Shown here: positions 41,501 through 50,262 of the stretch, one piece after another | How positions within the stretch are numbered: the first letter of the stretch is position 1 | Layout of the letters: every line of letters begins with the position of its first letter | Source of the DNA: Kurthia zopfii | GTDB taxonomy: Bacteria; Bacillota; Bacilli; Bacillales_A; Planococcaceae | Assembly: GCF_003143955.1 (NCBI RefSeq) | Contig: NZ_QFVS01000009.1 | Coordinates: 24,555-88,554, forward strand | Direction: 5' to 3' | Length of the DNA stretch: 64,000 nucleotides | Notes under the pieces: generated by a model | The model's input: the letters and a program-made list of their open reading frames with translations, nothing else | The model's database searches: none | Told to the model about the DNA's origin: nothing | Program-made: the position numbers and the translations under genes

Positions 41501-42138
41501 TTGGACTACTTTCTCAATCGATCAAAGAATTAGGCGATGTCAATGTGTCTGCGATTGAAGAATATGAAACTGTTGCGGAGCGCCATGAGTTCCTATCGAC
41601 GCAACGTACAGATTTATTGGAAGCAAAAGATACTTTACATGAAGCAATTCGTGAGATGGATGTAGAAATGACGCATCGATTCGGTACGACGTTCAAACAA
41701 ATTCGTGCGCATTTCCAAGAAGTATTTAAAGAATTATTTGGTGGCGGTAAAGCAGACTTAGTATTACTAGATCCAGATAATTTATTGGAATCAGGTATTG
41801 AAATTGTCGCACAACCACCAGGTAAGAAGCTACAAAACTTAGCGTTGCTATCAGGTGGCGAACGTGCATTCACTGCGATTGCGCTGTTGTTTGCAATCTT
41901 GAAAACACGACCAGTGCCATTCTGTATTCTAGATGAAGTAGAAGCCGCATTAGATGAGGCAAACGTAGCGCGTTATAGTCAATACTTGAAGAAATTTAGT
42001 GAAGAAACACAATTCATCGTTATTACACATAAAAAAGTGACGATGGAAGGTGCAGATGTTCTTTACGGGATTACAATGCAGGAACAAGGCGTTTCGAAAC
42101 TTGTATCCGTTAAATTAGAACAAGAAACAATGTCCTAA
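38578..42138 (+). CDS. smc: chromosome partition protein Smc
   Basis: Ring-forming ATPase that, with ScpA/ScpB, extrudes DNA loops and separates sister chromosomes. Walker A GPNGSGKS is at residues 31-38. Long coiled coils (about 170-500 and 670-1020) flank the hinge (about 510-660, with the GG-containing VVNAGGSMTGGG). The C-terminal head has the ABC signature LSGGERAFTAIAL and a Walker B DEVEAALDE. Length is 1186 residues, equal to B. subtilis. It starts at TTG (MYLKRLEVIGFKSFAER aligns exactly with family N-termini), with only a weak AGGATGG upstream, suggesting low translation. ftsY follows after 13 bases. Confidence 0.97.
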   Translation: MYLKRLEVIGFKSFAERVGIDFVSGVTAVVGPNGSGKSNVTDAIRWVLGEQSAKSLRGAKMEDVIFAGSESRKPLNFAEVSLVLDNEDERLPIPYNEVSVTRRVYRSGESEYLLNKQACRLKDITDLFLDSGLGKEAFSIISQGRVDEILNSKPDDRRAIFEEAAGVLKYKKRRKKAEHKLFETDDNLHRVLDILHELDERIEPLQIQASAAKDYLEMKSTLREFDIGVLIHDIESIDEQLQELLQNKQGLDKNEQQQLHEIQRAEVNLSNVKDTLMQLNVSIDLDQQRAVQVGEDYVRLQGDQKLFAEKQKNASEQLAKLKASLQQAIEHKESWQKTLLEKELKHTDAKNKLTVLRQEVKQLENSLNRSTDELNADIEDKKSTYIDLLSQKAAMNNELTSIELQINQQLQSDERMTTKSTVLQSDLDVAKEQLATIEPLLNAVKKELAEQLQDYEATQKNLKHEKAQYEEKRKLLYEGYRELEQLRSRRDTLAELEADFAGFYQGVKAVLKARENNQLSGVHGAVAELIQVDGEYSKAIETALGAATQHIVMDTDQEAKSAIRFLKQKQAGRATFLPMNIMKSRKISRHTIQSAVDHPAFVNTADEIVTFDEKFRTIAEHLLGHIIIAKDLDGATQIAKFVNYRYRVVTVDGDVVNAGGSMTGGGANKQQSTVFNRKAELETLEDKLKMINEAVQKAEKIVAEWESKSISSAGLLEVQRDHGEQLRKKELELEEQYRTFKSNISMTQQSLSIYGSEQQDATSRHSELVLKQEGLKATLIQLNEQITNVDLEVTKLNELKLQSESARDELMNELANKRESSAQAAGKFESIQISTEETRGHFEKAAQEVAHLRREIDFVTNGELPNDMTVEDFQAKIATQLVEKQNLETLIKNNVEKRATLQGQLDTETEQLKELQRVHRNLVEAQTATKVKIGKFEVQRENSVEQLMQNYELTFEAAQLEPALEVDLETARRKVGLLSQSIKELGDVNVSAIEEYETVAERHEFLSTQRTDLLEAKDTLHEAIREMDVEMTHRFGTTFKQIRAHFQEVFKELFGGGKADLVLLDPDNLLESGIEIVAQPPGKKLQNLALLSGGERAFTAIALLFAILKTRPVPFCILDEVEAALDEANVARYSQYLKKFSEETQFIVITHKKVTMEGADVLYGITMQEQGVSKLVSVKLEQETMS

Positions 42139-42151
42139 AGGAGCGAATTAA

Positions 42152-43417
42152 ATGAGTTTTTTAAAGCGTATGAAAGAAAAATTAATGGGTGGACCTGCGA
42201 AGGAAGAACCTGTTGTAGAAGTAACTGAACAAGAGGTTCCTGTCCAAGAGGAAGAACCTCAAAAGGCTTTACCAGAAGTAGAAGCAACGGTTGAAGAAGT
42301 TGTGGAAGAAGTGAAGCCAGAGCCAGTAATCGAACAACCAAAAGAAGAGCCTGTTGAAGAAGTAATCGAAGAAGTGAAAAATGAAGTTGCAGAAGTAGAA
42401 GTAGAACAACCAGTTGAGCAAGAAGAACAAAAAGGTTGGTTCAAATCAGCATTTTCAATCACTGAAAAATTCAAAACAGGTCTTTCAAAAACACGCGATT
42501 CATTCACTTCTAAAGTAAATGACCTTGTTGCGCGTTACCGTACAGTAGACGAAGATTTCTTTGAAGAATTAGAAGAAGTTCTTTTACAAGCGGATGTTGG
42601 TTTTGAAACGGTTATGGAATTAATCGAAGTGCTTCGTTATGAAGTACAAAAGAAAAATATTAAATCGACGGACGGCATTCAAGCATTAATCTCTGAAAAA
42701 TTAGTGGAGATTTATGAAAAAGCTGGAGAAGATTCAATCGAATTAAATCTACAACCAAAAGGCGAATTAACGGTTATTTTATTCGTCGGTGTAAATGGTG
42801 TTGGTAAAACGACGACAATTGGTAAATTGGCGCATCGCCTTAAATCTGAAGGACGTTCAGTAATGCTTGCGGCGGGTGATACATTCCGTGCAGGTGCAAT
42901 TGATCAACTTCAAGTATGGGGCGACCGTGTTGGCGTCGAAGTCATCAAGCAGTCTGAAGGTTCAGATCCTGCAGCAGTTATGTATGACGCTGTTCATGCG
43001 GCTAAAAATCGTGGGGTAGATGTGTTAATTTGTGATACAGCTGGCCGTCTTCAAAATAAAGTAAACTTAATGAAAGAACTTGAAAAAGTAAATCGCATTA
43101 TTTCACGCGAAGTACCAAATGCTCCACATGAAGTATTGCTTGCGCTTGATGCTACAACAGGTCAAAATGCACTTGTACAAGCTCAAACTTTTAAAGAAGC
43201 AACAAATGTCACAGGTATTGTCTTAACGAAATTAGACGGTACTGCAAAAGGCGGAATTGTCATTGCAATCCGCAATAAACTGCATATTCCTGTGAAATTT
43301 GTCGGTCTTGGTGAGCAAATGGATGATTTACAACCATTTGATGCCGAACGCTATGTTTATGGATTATTCGCAGACGCATTAGATGAACAACTTGAAAAAG
43401 AAGAATTAGAAGATTAA
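42152..43417 (+). CDS. ftsY: signal recognition particle receptor FtsY
   Basis: SRP receptor GTPase that docks ribosome-Ffh complexes at the membrane. The C-terminal NG domain (about 125-420) has GVNGVGKTTTIGK (near residue 213), DTAGRLQNK and TKLDGTAKGG. The first 120 residues form an acidic linker made mainly of Glu, Val and Pro (EEV/EEP-type repeats) after a short basic MSFLKRMKEK. This makes it 421 residues against about 330 in B. subtilis. The basic start probably touches the membrane. AAAGGAGCG precedes the ATG. Confidence 0.96.
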   Translation: MSFLKRMKEKLMGGPAKEEPVVEVTEQEVPVQEEEPQKALPEVEATVEEVVEEVKPEPVIEQPKEEPVEEVIEEVKNEVAEVEVEQPVEQEEQKGWFKSAFSITEKFKTGLSKTRDSFTSKVNDLVARYRTVDEDFFEELEEVLLQADVGFETVMELIEVLRYEVQKKNIKSTDGIQALISEKLVEIYEKAGEDSIELNLQPKGELTVILFVGVNGVGKTTTIGKLAHRLKSEGRSVMLAAGDTFRAGAIDQLQVWGDRVGVEVIKQSEGSDPAAVMYDAVHAAKNRGVDVLICDTAGRLQNKVNLMKELEKVNRIISREVPNAPHEVLLALDATTGQNALVQAQTFKEATNVTGIVLTKLDGTAKGGIVIAIRNKLHIPVKFVGLGEQMDDLQPFDAERYVYGLFADALDEQLEKEELED

Positions 43418-43435
43418 TTCAATCGATTGATGAAG

Positions 43436-43466
43436 CAGCCTGGCGATTATTTGCTAGGCTGTTTTC
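43436..43466 (+). terminator. intrinsic terminator of rnc-smc-ftsY
   Basis: CAGCCTGGC / GCTAGGCTG (one wobble) followed by TTTT. Confidence 0.75.
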
Positions 43467-43521
43467 TATGTGAAAAGCTTGATATGACAGCATTCTCTCG
43501 TTTTTAGACAAGTAATTTTAC

Positions 43522-43550
43522 TTGACAGAAATATGTATTTTCATTAATAT
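43522..43550 (+). promoter_or_regulatory. sigma-A promoter of ylxM-ffh
   Basis: Consensus TTGACA, 17-base spacer, TAATAT; one of the best promoters in the window. Confidence 0.8.
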
Positions 43551-43623
43551 ACAAAAGAATATGTCTACGAATGTATAAATATCACGTCACATGATAAAAT
43601 GAATGTGAGAAGGAGTGGTTAAA

Positions 43624-43956
43624 GTGCTATTAGAAAAAACAACGCGTATGAATTTTCTTTTTGACTTTTATCAAGCATTATTAACCGATAAACAGCGCAG
43701 TTATATGCAGCTTTATTATTTGGATGATCTATCACTAGGCGAAATTGGAGAGTCATATGAAGTATCTCGTCAAGCTGTCTATGATAATATCCGAAGAACT
43801 GAAGCGATGCTGGAGGAATATGAAGATAAACTACAACTATTCCAGAAATTTAAAAATAGACAAGAAATTACAAACAAATTACTATCATGCTTAAACGATG
43901 AACAATCATCGAAGGAAGATCTTATTCCTCTGATTGAACTGTTGAAGCAAGAGTAG
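43624..43956 (+). CDS. ylxM: YlxM/p13-like sigma-70 region-4-type HTH protein
   Basis: A 110-residue helix-turn-helix protein ([41 protein letters not shown]) always found just before ffh in Bacillota. In streptococci it modulates SRP GTPase activity; its direct role in Bacillales is unclear. GTG 43624 lies eight bases after AGAAGGAG and gives [17 protein letters not shown], aligned with Bacillus. A GTG at 43615 overlaps the ribosome binding site. Confidence 0.92.
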   Translation: MLLEKTTRMNFLFDFYQALLTDKQRSYMQLYYLDDLSLGEIGESYEVSRQAVYDNIRRTEAMLEEYEDKLQLFQKFKNRQEITNKLLSCLNDEQSSKEDLIPLIELLKQE

Positions 43957-43970
43957 GGAGGACGACAATT

Positions 43971-45326
43971 ATGGCTTTTGAAGGATTATCAGAGCGACTC
44001 CAAAGTACGATTCAAAAGATTAAAGGTAAAGGTAAAATCGGTGAACAAGACGTTAAAGAGATGATGCGTGAAGTTCGATTTGCATTAATCGAGGCCGATG
44101 TAAACTTAAAAGTAGTAAAGCAATTTGTTAAAACTGTAAGCGAGCGAGCGGTTGGACAAGATGTAATGAAGAGTTTAACACCTGGACAACAGGTCATTAA
44201 AATCGTACAAGACGAGTTAACAAACCTTATGGGTGGCGAGCAAAGTCCGATTAAATTCGCGACGAAACCACCGACAGTAATTATGATGGTAGGTTTACAA
44301 GGTGCGGGTAAAACGACCACTACAGGTAAGTTAGCCAATGTACTACGTAAGAAATACAATAAGAATCCATTGCTAGTTGCAGCCGATGTCTATCGTCCAG
44401 CAGCAGTAAAACAACTTGAAACACTTGGCAAACAACTAGGTATTCCAGTATTCGAAAAAGGCACAGATGTATCGCCGATTGAAATTGCTCGTGAAGCGAT
44501 TGAACACGCAAAAGCGGAACATTTGGATGTTGTTATTATCGATACTGCCGGTCGTTTACATATCGATGAGACTTTAATGCAAGAATTAAAGGATATTCGT
44601 GCGTTAAAAGAGCCGGATGAAGTTTTCCTAGTTGTAGATGCTATGACAGGTCAAGACGCTGTAAACGTCGCTAACAGCTTTAATGAGGCTGTCGGTATTA
44701 CGGGCGTTGTTTTAACAAAATTAGATGGTGATACTCGTGGTGGTGCGGCGCTTTCAATCCGTGCTGTTACAGAAAAACCAATTAAATTTGTCGGTATGGG
44801 TGAAAAAATGGATGCACTTGAACCATTCCATCCAGAACGTATGGCTTCTCGAATTCTAGGTATGGGTGATGTTCTTTCATTAATTGAAAAAGCGCAATCT
44901 GAAGTAGATGAAGAGAAAGCAAAAGAATTAGAAGAAAAATTCAAAACACAAACTTTCACATTTGATGATTTCTTAGAACAAATGGCTCAAGTGAAAAAAA
45001 TGGGACCATTAGAGGATATTTTGAAAATGATTCCAGGTGTCAATAAAATGAAAGGTTTGGATAACATCAATTTCGATGATAAACAAATCGATCATATCGA
45101 AGCAATTATTCAATCGATGACAATTGCAGAGAAAACAAATCCTGAAATTATTAATGCGAGCCGTAAAAAGCGTATTTCTAAAGGATCTGGTTGTTCAGTA
45201 CAAGAAGTAAACCGTCTGATCAAACAATTCGATGACATGAAAAAAATGATGAAACAGATGACAGGTATGTCTCCAAAAGGTAAAAAGAAGATGAAATTCC
45301 CTGGAATGGACTCATTATTTAAGTAA
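43971..45326 (+). CDS. ffh: signal recognition particle protein Ffh (SRP54)
   Basis: GTPase that binds signal peptides emerging from ribosomes and, with SRP RNA, delivers them to FtsY. It has an N domain (1 to about 90), a G domain with GLQGAGKTTTTGK (near 108), DTAGRLHID and TKLDGDTRGG, and a methionine-rich C-terminal M domain from about 300 (KMMKQMTGM). The M domain includes the RNA-binding SRKKRISKGSG motif. It has 451 residues. AGGGAGGACG precedes the ATG. Confidence 0.97.
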   Translation: MAFEGLSERLQSTIQKIKGKGKIGEQDVKEMMREVRFALIEADVNLKVVKQFVKTVSERAVGQDVMKSLTPGQQVIKIVQDELTNLMGGEQSPIKFATKPPTVIMMVGLQGAGKTTTTGKLANVLRKKYNKNPLLVAADVYRPAAVKQLETLGKQLGIPVFEKGTDVSPIEIAREAIEHAKAEHLDVVIIDTAGRLHIDETLMQELKDIRALKEPDEVFLVVDAMTGQDAVNVANSFNEAVGITGVVLTKLDGDTRGGAALSIRAVTEKPIKFVGMGEKMDALEPFHPERMASRILGMGDVLSLIEKAQSEVDEEKAKELEEKFKTQTFTFDDFLEQMAQVKKMGPLEDILKMIPGVNKMKGLDNINFDDKQIDHIEAIIQSMTIAEKTNPEIINASRKKRISKGSGCSVQEVNRLIKQFDDMKKMMKQMTGMSPKGKKKMKFPGMDSLFK

Positions 45327-45361
45327 AATTCGACTGTTAAGAAAAAATACTTTACAACCCC

Positions 45362-45390
45362 TTGTAATCCTTCTGGAATTAAGGTAAAAT
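45362..45390 (+). promoter_or_regulatory. upstream promoter of rpsP operon
   Basis: TTGTAA-17-TAAAAT, 36 bases after the ffh stop. Confidence 0.6.
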
Positions 45391-45412
45391 AATGTGTGTT
45401 AAGAATAAACAC

Positions 45413-45441
45413 TTTACAAACAATCGAAAGCTTGATATTAT
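45413..45441 (+). promoter_or_regulatory. downstream promoter of rpsP operon
   Basis: TTTACA-17-TATTAT, 41 bases before the rpsP start; tandem arrangement with the promoter at 45362. Confidence 0.6.
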
Positions 45442-45481
45442 ACTATCTTGTGTAAAACAATATTCGGAGGTGCAAATAAAC

Positions 45482-45754
45482 ATGGCAGTTAAAATTCGTT
45501 TAAAACGTATTGGTGCTAACAAAGCTCCATTCTACCGTATCGTAGTTGCTGACTCACGTTCACCACGTGACGGTCGTTCAATCGAAACAATCGGTACATT
45601 CAACCCATTAACTTCTCCTGAAGAAGTTAAAATTGACGAAGCTAAAGCATTAGCTTGGTTAGGTAATGGCGCGAAACCATCAGATACAGTACGTAACTTG
45701 TTCTCAAAACAAGGTATCATGGAAAAATTCCATAACTCAAAAAAAGGTAACTAA
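45482..45754 (+). CDS. rpsP: 30S ribosomal protein S16
   Basis: A 90-residue ribosomal protein needed for 30S assembly. Hallmarks are [30 protein letters not shown] (conserved N-terminal half) and [21 protein letters not shown] precedes the ATG. The longer open frame upstream is the promoter region and not coding. First gene of the rpsP-khpA-rimM-trmD-rplS cluster. Confidence 0.97.
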   Translation: MAVKIRLKRIGANKAPFYRIVVADSRSPRDGRSIETIGTFNPLTSPEEVKIDEAKALAWLGNGAKPSDTVRNLFSKQGIMEKFHNSKKGN

Positions 45755-45766
45755 TATTACCTTTTA
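45741..45766 (+). terminator. possible weak hairpin between rpsP and khpA
   Basis: AAAAGGTAA / TTACCTTTT stem covering the rpsP stop, with only TTTT after it; at most a partial terminator or an mRNA-stabilising end. Confidence 0.35.
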
Positions 45767-45786
45767 AATAATCGGGGGTGACATTT

Positions 45787-46020
45787 GTGGAACAACTGAT
45801 CAAAACAATCGTCGAACCTTTAGTCGATTTTCCAAATGAAATTAGTGTAACAACTGATGAAAGTGCGAATCGAATTGTCTATAAACTTTCTGTAGATCCT
45901 CGTGATATCGGAAAGGTCATTGGCAAGCAAGGCAGTGTTGCGAAAGCGATACGCGCAATTGTTTATTCGGCCGCAAGTAGTCACCGTATGAAGAAGGCTT
46001 ATGTCGATATTCTAGATTAG
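45787..46020 (+). CDS. khpA: KH-domain RNA-binding protein KhpA (YlqC)
   Basis: A 77-residue single KH domain with the RNA-gripping GKVIGKQGSVAKAIR (GxxG = GKQG). KhpA pairs with KhpB/Jag to bind many RNAs and affects cell length and division in Bacillota. GTG 45787 is five bases after GGGGGTGAC; a GTG at 45778 is inside that site. In Bacillus, ylqD comes next; here a terminator and rimM follow. Confidence 0.92.
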   Translation: MEQLIKTIVEPLVDFPNEISVTTDESANRIVYKLSVDPRDIGKVIGKQGSVAKAIRAIVYSAASSHRMKKAYVDILD

Positions 46021-46025
46021 CGAAG

Positions 46026-46056
46026 AAGGAGGGAGCTTATGTTCCTTCCTTTTTTG
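46026..46056 (+). terminator. intrinsic terminator after khpA
   Basis: AAGGAGGGA / TCCTTCCTT (one wobble) with an eight-base loop, then five T. Confidence 0.7.
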
Positions 46057-46099
46057 TTTAAATAAATGTAAAATTGTATGAAAAAAGAGGTGTTTTTTA

Positions 46100-46615
46100 A
46101 TGGAATGGTATAACGTAGGTAAAATTGTAAACACACATGGAATCGTAGGTGAGGTGCGTGTCATCTCTCAAACCGATTTTCCAGAAGAACGGTACGCAGT
46201 AGGAACTGAATTAGCGATTTTTGCTCCAGGTGAAAAAAAGCCAACTTTAGTAAAAGTGGCATCATCTAGAAAACACAAAAACTTTATTCTTTTAAAATTT
46301 GAAGGATATCCGTTTATCCAAGATGTTGAGAAGTTTAAAGGGACTGTGTTAAAAATCCATGAAAAATATTTAGGCGAACTTGGCGATGAAGATTTCTATT
46401 ACCACGAAATCGTTGGATGTAATGTATTCGACGATGAAGGTAATGAACTTGGTGAAATCACAGATATTCTCCAAACAGGCGCTAACGATGTTTGGACAAT
46501 CAAAGGTGTAAATGGCAAAATGCATTACATCCCAGTCATCATGGAAGTAGTGAAAGAAGTAGATGTAGAAGAAAAACGCATCACGATTGAACTAATGGAT
46601 GGTCTTCTATCATGA
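46100..46615 (+). CDS. rimM: 16S rRNA processing protein RimM
   Basis: Assembly factor for the 30S head; binds S19. The N-terminal RimM domain begins [19 protein letters not shown], and the C-terminal PRC-barrel part (about 95-171) has [15 protein letters not shown]. It has 171 residues. AGAGGTG precedes the ATG. Its stop overlaps trmD. This gene and trmD often share control. Confidence 0.96.
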   Translation: MEWYNVGKIVNTHGIVGEVRVISQTDFPEERYAVGTELAIFAPGEKKPTLVKVASSRKHKNFILLKFEGYPFIQDVEKFKGTVLKIHEKYLGELGDEDFYYHEIVGCNVFDDEGNELGEITDILQTGANDVWTIKGVNGKMHYIPVIMEVVKEVDVEEKRITIELMDGLLS

Positions 46616-47346
46616 TGAATATTCAAGTGCTATCACTTTTCCCAGATATGTTCGAAGGTGTTTTCGGTTCTTCTATTATGAAGAAAGCGCAAGAAAAAGG
46701 CGCTGTAAAAATGGAAGTAACAGATTTCCGAGCATACTCTGAAAATAAACATAATCAAGTCGACGACTACCCTTATGGCGGAGGAGCCGGGATGGTTTTA
46801 AAACCAGAGCCACTTTTCAATGCTGTAGAGGAATTAGTCGCGCAAGGTAAAAAGCCTAGAATCATTTTAATGTGTCCACAAGGGGAGCGTTACGATCAAA
46901 AGAAAGCCGAAGAATTAGCGCAGGAAGAAGATTTAATTTTCTTATGTGGTCATTACGAAGGTTACGATGAAAGAATTCGTGAATTTTTAGTTACGGATGA
47001 AATTTCAATCGGCGACTTTGTATTAACAGGTGGCGAATTAGCCGCTATGACGGTTGTAGATAGCGTTGTACGCCTTTTACCAGGTGTTTTAGGTCAAGAG
47101 GCTTCACACGTCAATGATTCGTTCTCAACAGGTTTATTAGAGCATCCACACTATACACGCCCCGCTGATTATAAAGGGATGAAAGTTCCTGATGTATTAA
47201 TGTCAGGAAATCATGCGAAGATTGAGCAATGGCGTATGGAACAAACGATAAAACGTACGTATGAAAGACGCCCTGATTTATTAGAGAGAATTGAACTTAC
47301 AAAAGAACAAAAAGCGTATTTACAGAAGTTAAAACGCTCGAAGTAG
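46612..47346 (+). CDS. trmD: tRNA (guanine37-N1)-methyltransferase
   Basis: Methylates G37 next to the anticodon, preventing +1 frameshifts. It is a SPOUT trefoil-knot enzyme: [16 protein letters not shown] near the start, then [11 protein letters not shown] and [12 protein letters not shown] forming the SAM-binding knot. It has 244 residues if ATG 46612 is used; the next codon is also ATG. It overlaps rimM by four bases. Confidence 0.97.
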   Translation: MMNIQVLSLFPDMFEGVFGSSIMKKAQEKGAVKMEVTDFRAYSENKHNQVDDYPYGGGAGMVLKPEPLFNAVEELVAQGKKPRIILMCPQGERYDQKKAEELAQEEDLIFLCGHYEGYDERIREFLVTDEISIGDFVLTGGELAAMTVVDSVVRLLPGVLGQEASHVNDSFSTGLLEHPHYTRPADYKGMKVPDVLMSGNHAKIEQWRMEQTIKRTYERRPDLLERIELTKEQKAYLQKLKRSK

Positions 47347-47364
47347 TATGTAAAGTAAATTAAC

Positions 47365-47393
47365 TTGCGTGGCTTTCAGAAGTATGATAATAT
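47365..47393 (+). promoter_or_regulatory. sigma-A-like promoter of rplS
   Basis: TTGCGT-17-TAATAT with a TATGATAAT context, just after trmD. Confidence 0.55.
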
Positions 47394-47399
47394 TTAAAA

Positions 47400-47487
47400 T
47401 GCATTTCCTATAGAGATGCCGTATTATGATATTCCGCTGCAGCAACCAATTGAGACCTGCATGAGTGTCTTCCGAGGAGAGAATAAA
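47400..47487 (+). ncRNA. candidate ribosomal protein L19 leader
   Basis: About 88 transcribed bases lie between the rplS promoter and start, with short pairing segments (GCTGCAGCAACC and GACCTGCATGAGTG). Bacillota are known to have an L19 leader RNA at exactly this place that mediates autoregulation. Position is convincing; I did not fold it against the family model. Confidence 0.5.
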
Positions 47488-47832
47488 ATGTCAAACATTA
47501 TTACAGAAATCACTAAAGATCAATTACGCACAGACTTACCATCATTCCGTGCCGGAGATACTGTTAGTATCGACGTTAAAATCGTAGAGGGTACGCGCGA
47601 ACGTATCCAAAAATACGAAGGCGTTGTAATCAAACGTCGCGGTGGCGGTGTAAGCGAAACTTTCACAGTGCGTAAAATTTCTTACGGCGTTGGTGTTGAA
47701 CGTACATTCCCTGTACACACTCCAAAAATTGCTAGCTTAACAGTTACTCGTCGTGGTAAAGTACGTCGTGCGAAACTATACTACCTACGTAACCTACGTG
47801 GTAAAGCTGCTCGTATTAAAGAAATTCGTTAA
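47488..47832 (+). CDS. rplS: 50S ribosomal protein L19
   Basis: A 114-residue protein at the 30S-50S interface. Diagnostic segments are [36 protein letters not shown] and [14 protein letters not shown] 47488 follows CGAGGAGAG; the open frame upstream is the leader. A strong terminator follows. Confidence 0.97.
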   Translation: MSNIITEITKDQLRTDLPSFRAGDTVSIDVKIVEGTRERIQKYEGVVIKRRGGGVSETFTVRKISYGVGVERTFPVHTPKIASLTVTRRGKVRRAKLYYLRNLRGKAARIKEIR

Positions 47833-47849
47833 TTTCGAGTTGTTTAAGA

Positions 47850-47892
47850 AAGCACTATCCAAGCTATTTATTTTGGATAGTGCTTTTCTTTT
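47850..47892 (+). terminator. intrinsic terminator of rplS
   Basis: AAGCACTATCC / GGATAGTGCTT perfect stem then T-rich sequence. Confidence 0.85.
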
Positions 47893-47948
47893 TGCCTGTA
47901 TATAGAAATCCTTGTACAATAGTAATAGATTGTAGGAGGAGGCACGTT

Positions 47949-48515
47949 ATGGATACGAGAAGAAATAAAGTAAAAAGTGAACTTTGGGAATGGTCGAAAG
48001 CACTCGTAATTGCATTCGCACTCGCAGCGTTTATTCGATACGTCTTATTCACACCAATCGTCGTTGATGGAGAATCGATGATGCCAACATTACAAAGTGG
48101 CGATCGAATGGTTGTAAACAAAGTTTCATATAAAGTTGCTGACATTCATTATGAAGATATTGTCGTTTTCCATGCTCCTGAAAAGAAAGATTATATAAAG
48201 CGTGTCATTGGCATTGCAGGTGATACGATTGAATATAAAAATGATGTTCTTTATCGTAACGGAAAAATGATCGAAGAACCTTATTTAAAACCATATAAAT
48301 CGGCCATTCAAGATGGTGGTACATTAACGGAAGACTTTAAACTAAAAGATTACACACAACGTGAAAAAGTTCCAAAAGGCTATGTATTTGTGATGGGCGA
48401 CAATCGTAGAAATAGTAAAGATAGTCGACATATCGGATTAATTCCTGAAGATAAAATTTTAGGGAAGACAAATATCGTCTTTTGGCCACTTAATCAATTT
48501 GGTGTAGTGAAATAG
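47949..48515 (+). CDS. type I signal peptidase
   Basis: Membrane-anchored serine protease that cleaves signal peptides of exported proteins. A short cytosolic N-terminus is followed by one transmembrane helix (about residues 16-35, [18 protein letters not shown]). The catalytic dyad is Ser43 (GESMMPTL) and Lys84 (YIKRVIG). Box [12 protein letters not shown] is near 155. At 188 residues it matches the chromosomal Sip proteins of Bacillus. ATG 47949 is preceded by GGAGGAGG. Location between rplS and rbgA is common in Bacillales. Which sip paralogue it is cannot be decided here. Confidence 0.94.
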   Translation: MDTRRNKVKSELWEWSKALVIAFALAAFIRYVLFTPIVVDGESMMPTLQSGDRMVVNKVSYKVADIHYEDIVVFHAPEKKDYIKRVIGIAGDTIEYKNDVLYRNGKMIEEPYLKPYKSAIQDGGTLTEDFKLKDYTQREKVPKGYVFVMGDNRRNSKDSRHIGLIPEDKILGKTNIVFWPLNQFGVVK

Positions 48516-48532
48516 ATTGTAGGAGTGAGAGT

Positions 48533-49387
48533 ATGACAATTCAATGGTTTCCAGGGCATATGGCGAAAGCCCGCCGACAAGTAACGGAAAACTTAAAACT
48601 AGTAGATATCGTATTTGAATTAATTGATGCAAGACTACCAATGTCTTCACGTAATCCAATGTTAGATGATATCATCCACCAAAAAACAAGATTATTAATT
48701 TTAAACAAAGCGGATATGGCTGATGAAACTCAAACAAAGCGTTGGATCGAGTATTTCAAAGAAAAAGGTCATCACGCAGTTGCAGTAAACTCTTTAGATT
48801 CTAAAGGTTTAAAGCGTGTAACGAAAGCAGCTGAGGAAGTATTAAAGCCTAAGTGGGATCGTATGCGCGCGAAAGGTTTAAAAACTCGTGCGATTCGTGC
48901 GATGATCGTCGGCATTCCAAACGTTGGGAAATCGACAATGATTAACCGATTAGCGAAGAAAAATGTTGCACGTACAGGAAATACACCTGGTATTACACGT
49001 TCTCAACAATGGATTAAAGTGGAGAAAGAATTAGAGTTACTAGACACACCAGGTATTCTTTGGCCTAAATTCGAGGATCAAGAAGTCGGCTATAAATTAG
49101 CAGTGACAGGTGCAATTAAAGATACAATTATGAATATGGATGATTTGGCGATTTATGGTTTAAACTTTTTAGCGAAACATTATCCAAAACGATTAGAAGA
49201 ACGTTATAAAATTACAGAAGTAGCTGAAGAAGTAGTTGAAACATATAACCATATTGGTAAACTACGTAATGTAAAAGCAGCTGGTGGCGAGATTGATTAT
49301 GATCAAGTATCCGAACTAATTATCCGAGATATTCGTAATGAATATTTAGGGACATTAACTTTCGACTTTGTAGAAGATTACGAATAA
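48533..49387 (+). CDS. rbgA: ribosome biogenesis GTPase A
   Basis: Circularly permuted GTPase (YlqF) essential for late 50S assembly. The G4 motif NKADM is near residue 58, before the G1 motif GIPNVGKST (near 126) and G3 DTPGI. The N-terminal [11 protein letters not shown] contains the conserved His. The C-terminal ANTAR-like helical domain binds rRNA. It has 284 residues. TAGGAGTGAG precedes the ATG. Confidence 0.96.
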   Translation: MTIQWFPGHMAKARRQVTENLKLVDIVFELIDARLPMSSRNPMLDDIIHQKTRLLILNKADMADETQTKRWIEYFKEKGHHAVAVNSLDSKGLKRVTKAAEEVLKPKWDRMRAKGLKTRAIRAMIVGIPNVGKSTMINRLAKKNVARTGNTPGITRSQQWIKVEKELELLDTPGILWPKFEDQEVGYKLAVTGAIKDTIMNMDDLAIYGLNFLAKHYPKRLEERYKITEVAEEVVETYNHIGKLRNVKAAGGEIDYDQVSELIIRDIRNEYLGTLTFDFVEDYE

Positions 49388-49393
49388 AAACAA

Positions 49394-49437
49394 AAACTGT
49401 TCATTCGATATGATAAAATCGAATGGACAGTTTTTTA
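49394..49437 (+). terminator. intrinsic terminator of sip-rbgA
   Basis: Sixteen-base arms AAACTGTTCATTCGAT / ATCGAATGGACAGTTT (one wobble), then T run. Confidence 0.9.
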
Positions 49438-49488
49438 TGTAAATAACGTGAAATTAACCGATAAATACAATGATGTGAGGGAATAAAT

Positions 49489-50256
49489 ATGACGACAATT
49501 AAAGAAATTAAAGAAGCATTAAATAAAGAAGAAAATTGGCAAGATTGGATGGACGATATCCAAAAGGATGAACGTGACGGTGTTCAAAAAGCATTAAAAA
49601 CATGGCAACGTCAATTTGAGAAACGCCAAAAGATTCGCCAAGAACATGAAGCGAAGGAAGCTTTTGATGCTGAATTCCGTATAAATGGTTCATATATTGC
49701 TGGTACTGATGAAGCGGGTAGAGGTCCATTAGCTGGTCCAGTCGTTACTGCAGCAGTAATTTTGCCTGAAAACTGCCCTGAATTAATGGGGTTGAATGAT
49801 TCTAAACAATTATCAAGTGAAAAGCGAGAAGCATTTATGGCGCTTGTACAAAAACACGCGCTTGCGAGCACAATTCATTTTCAATCAGAGGAAGCGATTG
49901 ATACTTTCAATATATACGAAGCGACAAGACGTTCGATGAAAGAAGCAATCGAAAACTTGTCGATTAAACCGGATTTTGTGTTAGCGGATGCGATGACATT
50001 AGATGTAGAAATCCCACAGCAATCCGTTATTAAAGGTGATGCGAAAAGTTTAGCAATTGCAGCAGCTTCAATTCTAGCGAAAACTGCTCGAGATCACTAT
50101 ATGGAAGAAATGGATGAAAAATATCCCGGATATGGTTTTGCAAAACATGCAGGTTACGGTACAAAACAACATTTAGAAGCAATCGATACATTAGGCATTA
50201 CACCTATTCATCGAAAAACATTTGAACCAATCAAAACTATCATCTCAAAGGAGTGA
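49489..50256 (+). CDS. rnhB: ribonuclease HII
   Basis: Removes misincorporated ribonucleotides and RNA of RNA-DNA hybrids. The N-terminal 65 residues form the substrate-handling domain typical of Bacillota RNase HII. The catalytic domain starts AGTDEAGRGPLAGPV (metal-binding Asp-Glu) and has further acidic residues in LADAM. It has 255 residues, like B. subtilis. GTGAGGGAAT precedes the ATG. ylqG follows after six bases. Confidence 0.97.
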   Translation: MTTIKEIKEALNKEENWQDWMDDIQKDERDGVQKALKTWQRQFEKRQKIRQEHEAKEAFDAEFRINGSYIAGTDEAGRGPLAGPVVTAAVILPENCPELMGLNDSKQLSSEKREAFMALVQKHALASTIHFQSEEAIDTFNIYEATRRSMKEAIENLSIKPDFVLADAMTLDVEIPQQSVIKGDAKSLAIAAASILAKTARDHYMEEMDEKYPGYGFAKHAGYGTKQHLEAIDTLGITPIHRKTFEPIKTIISKE

Positions 50257-50262
50257 TCACAG

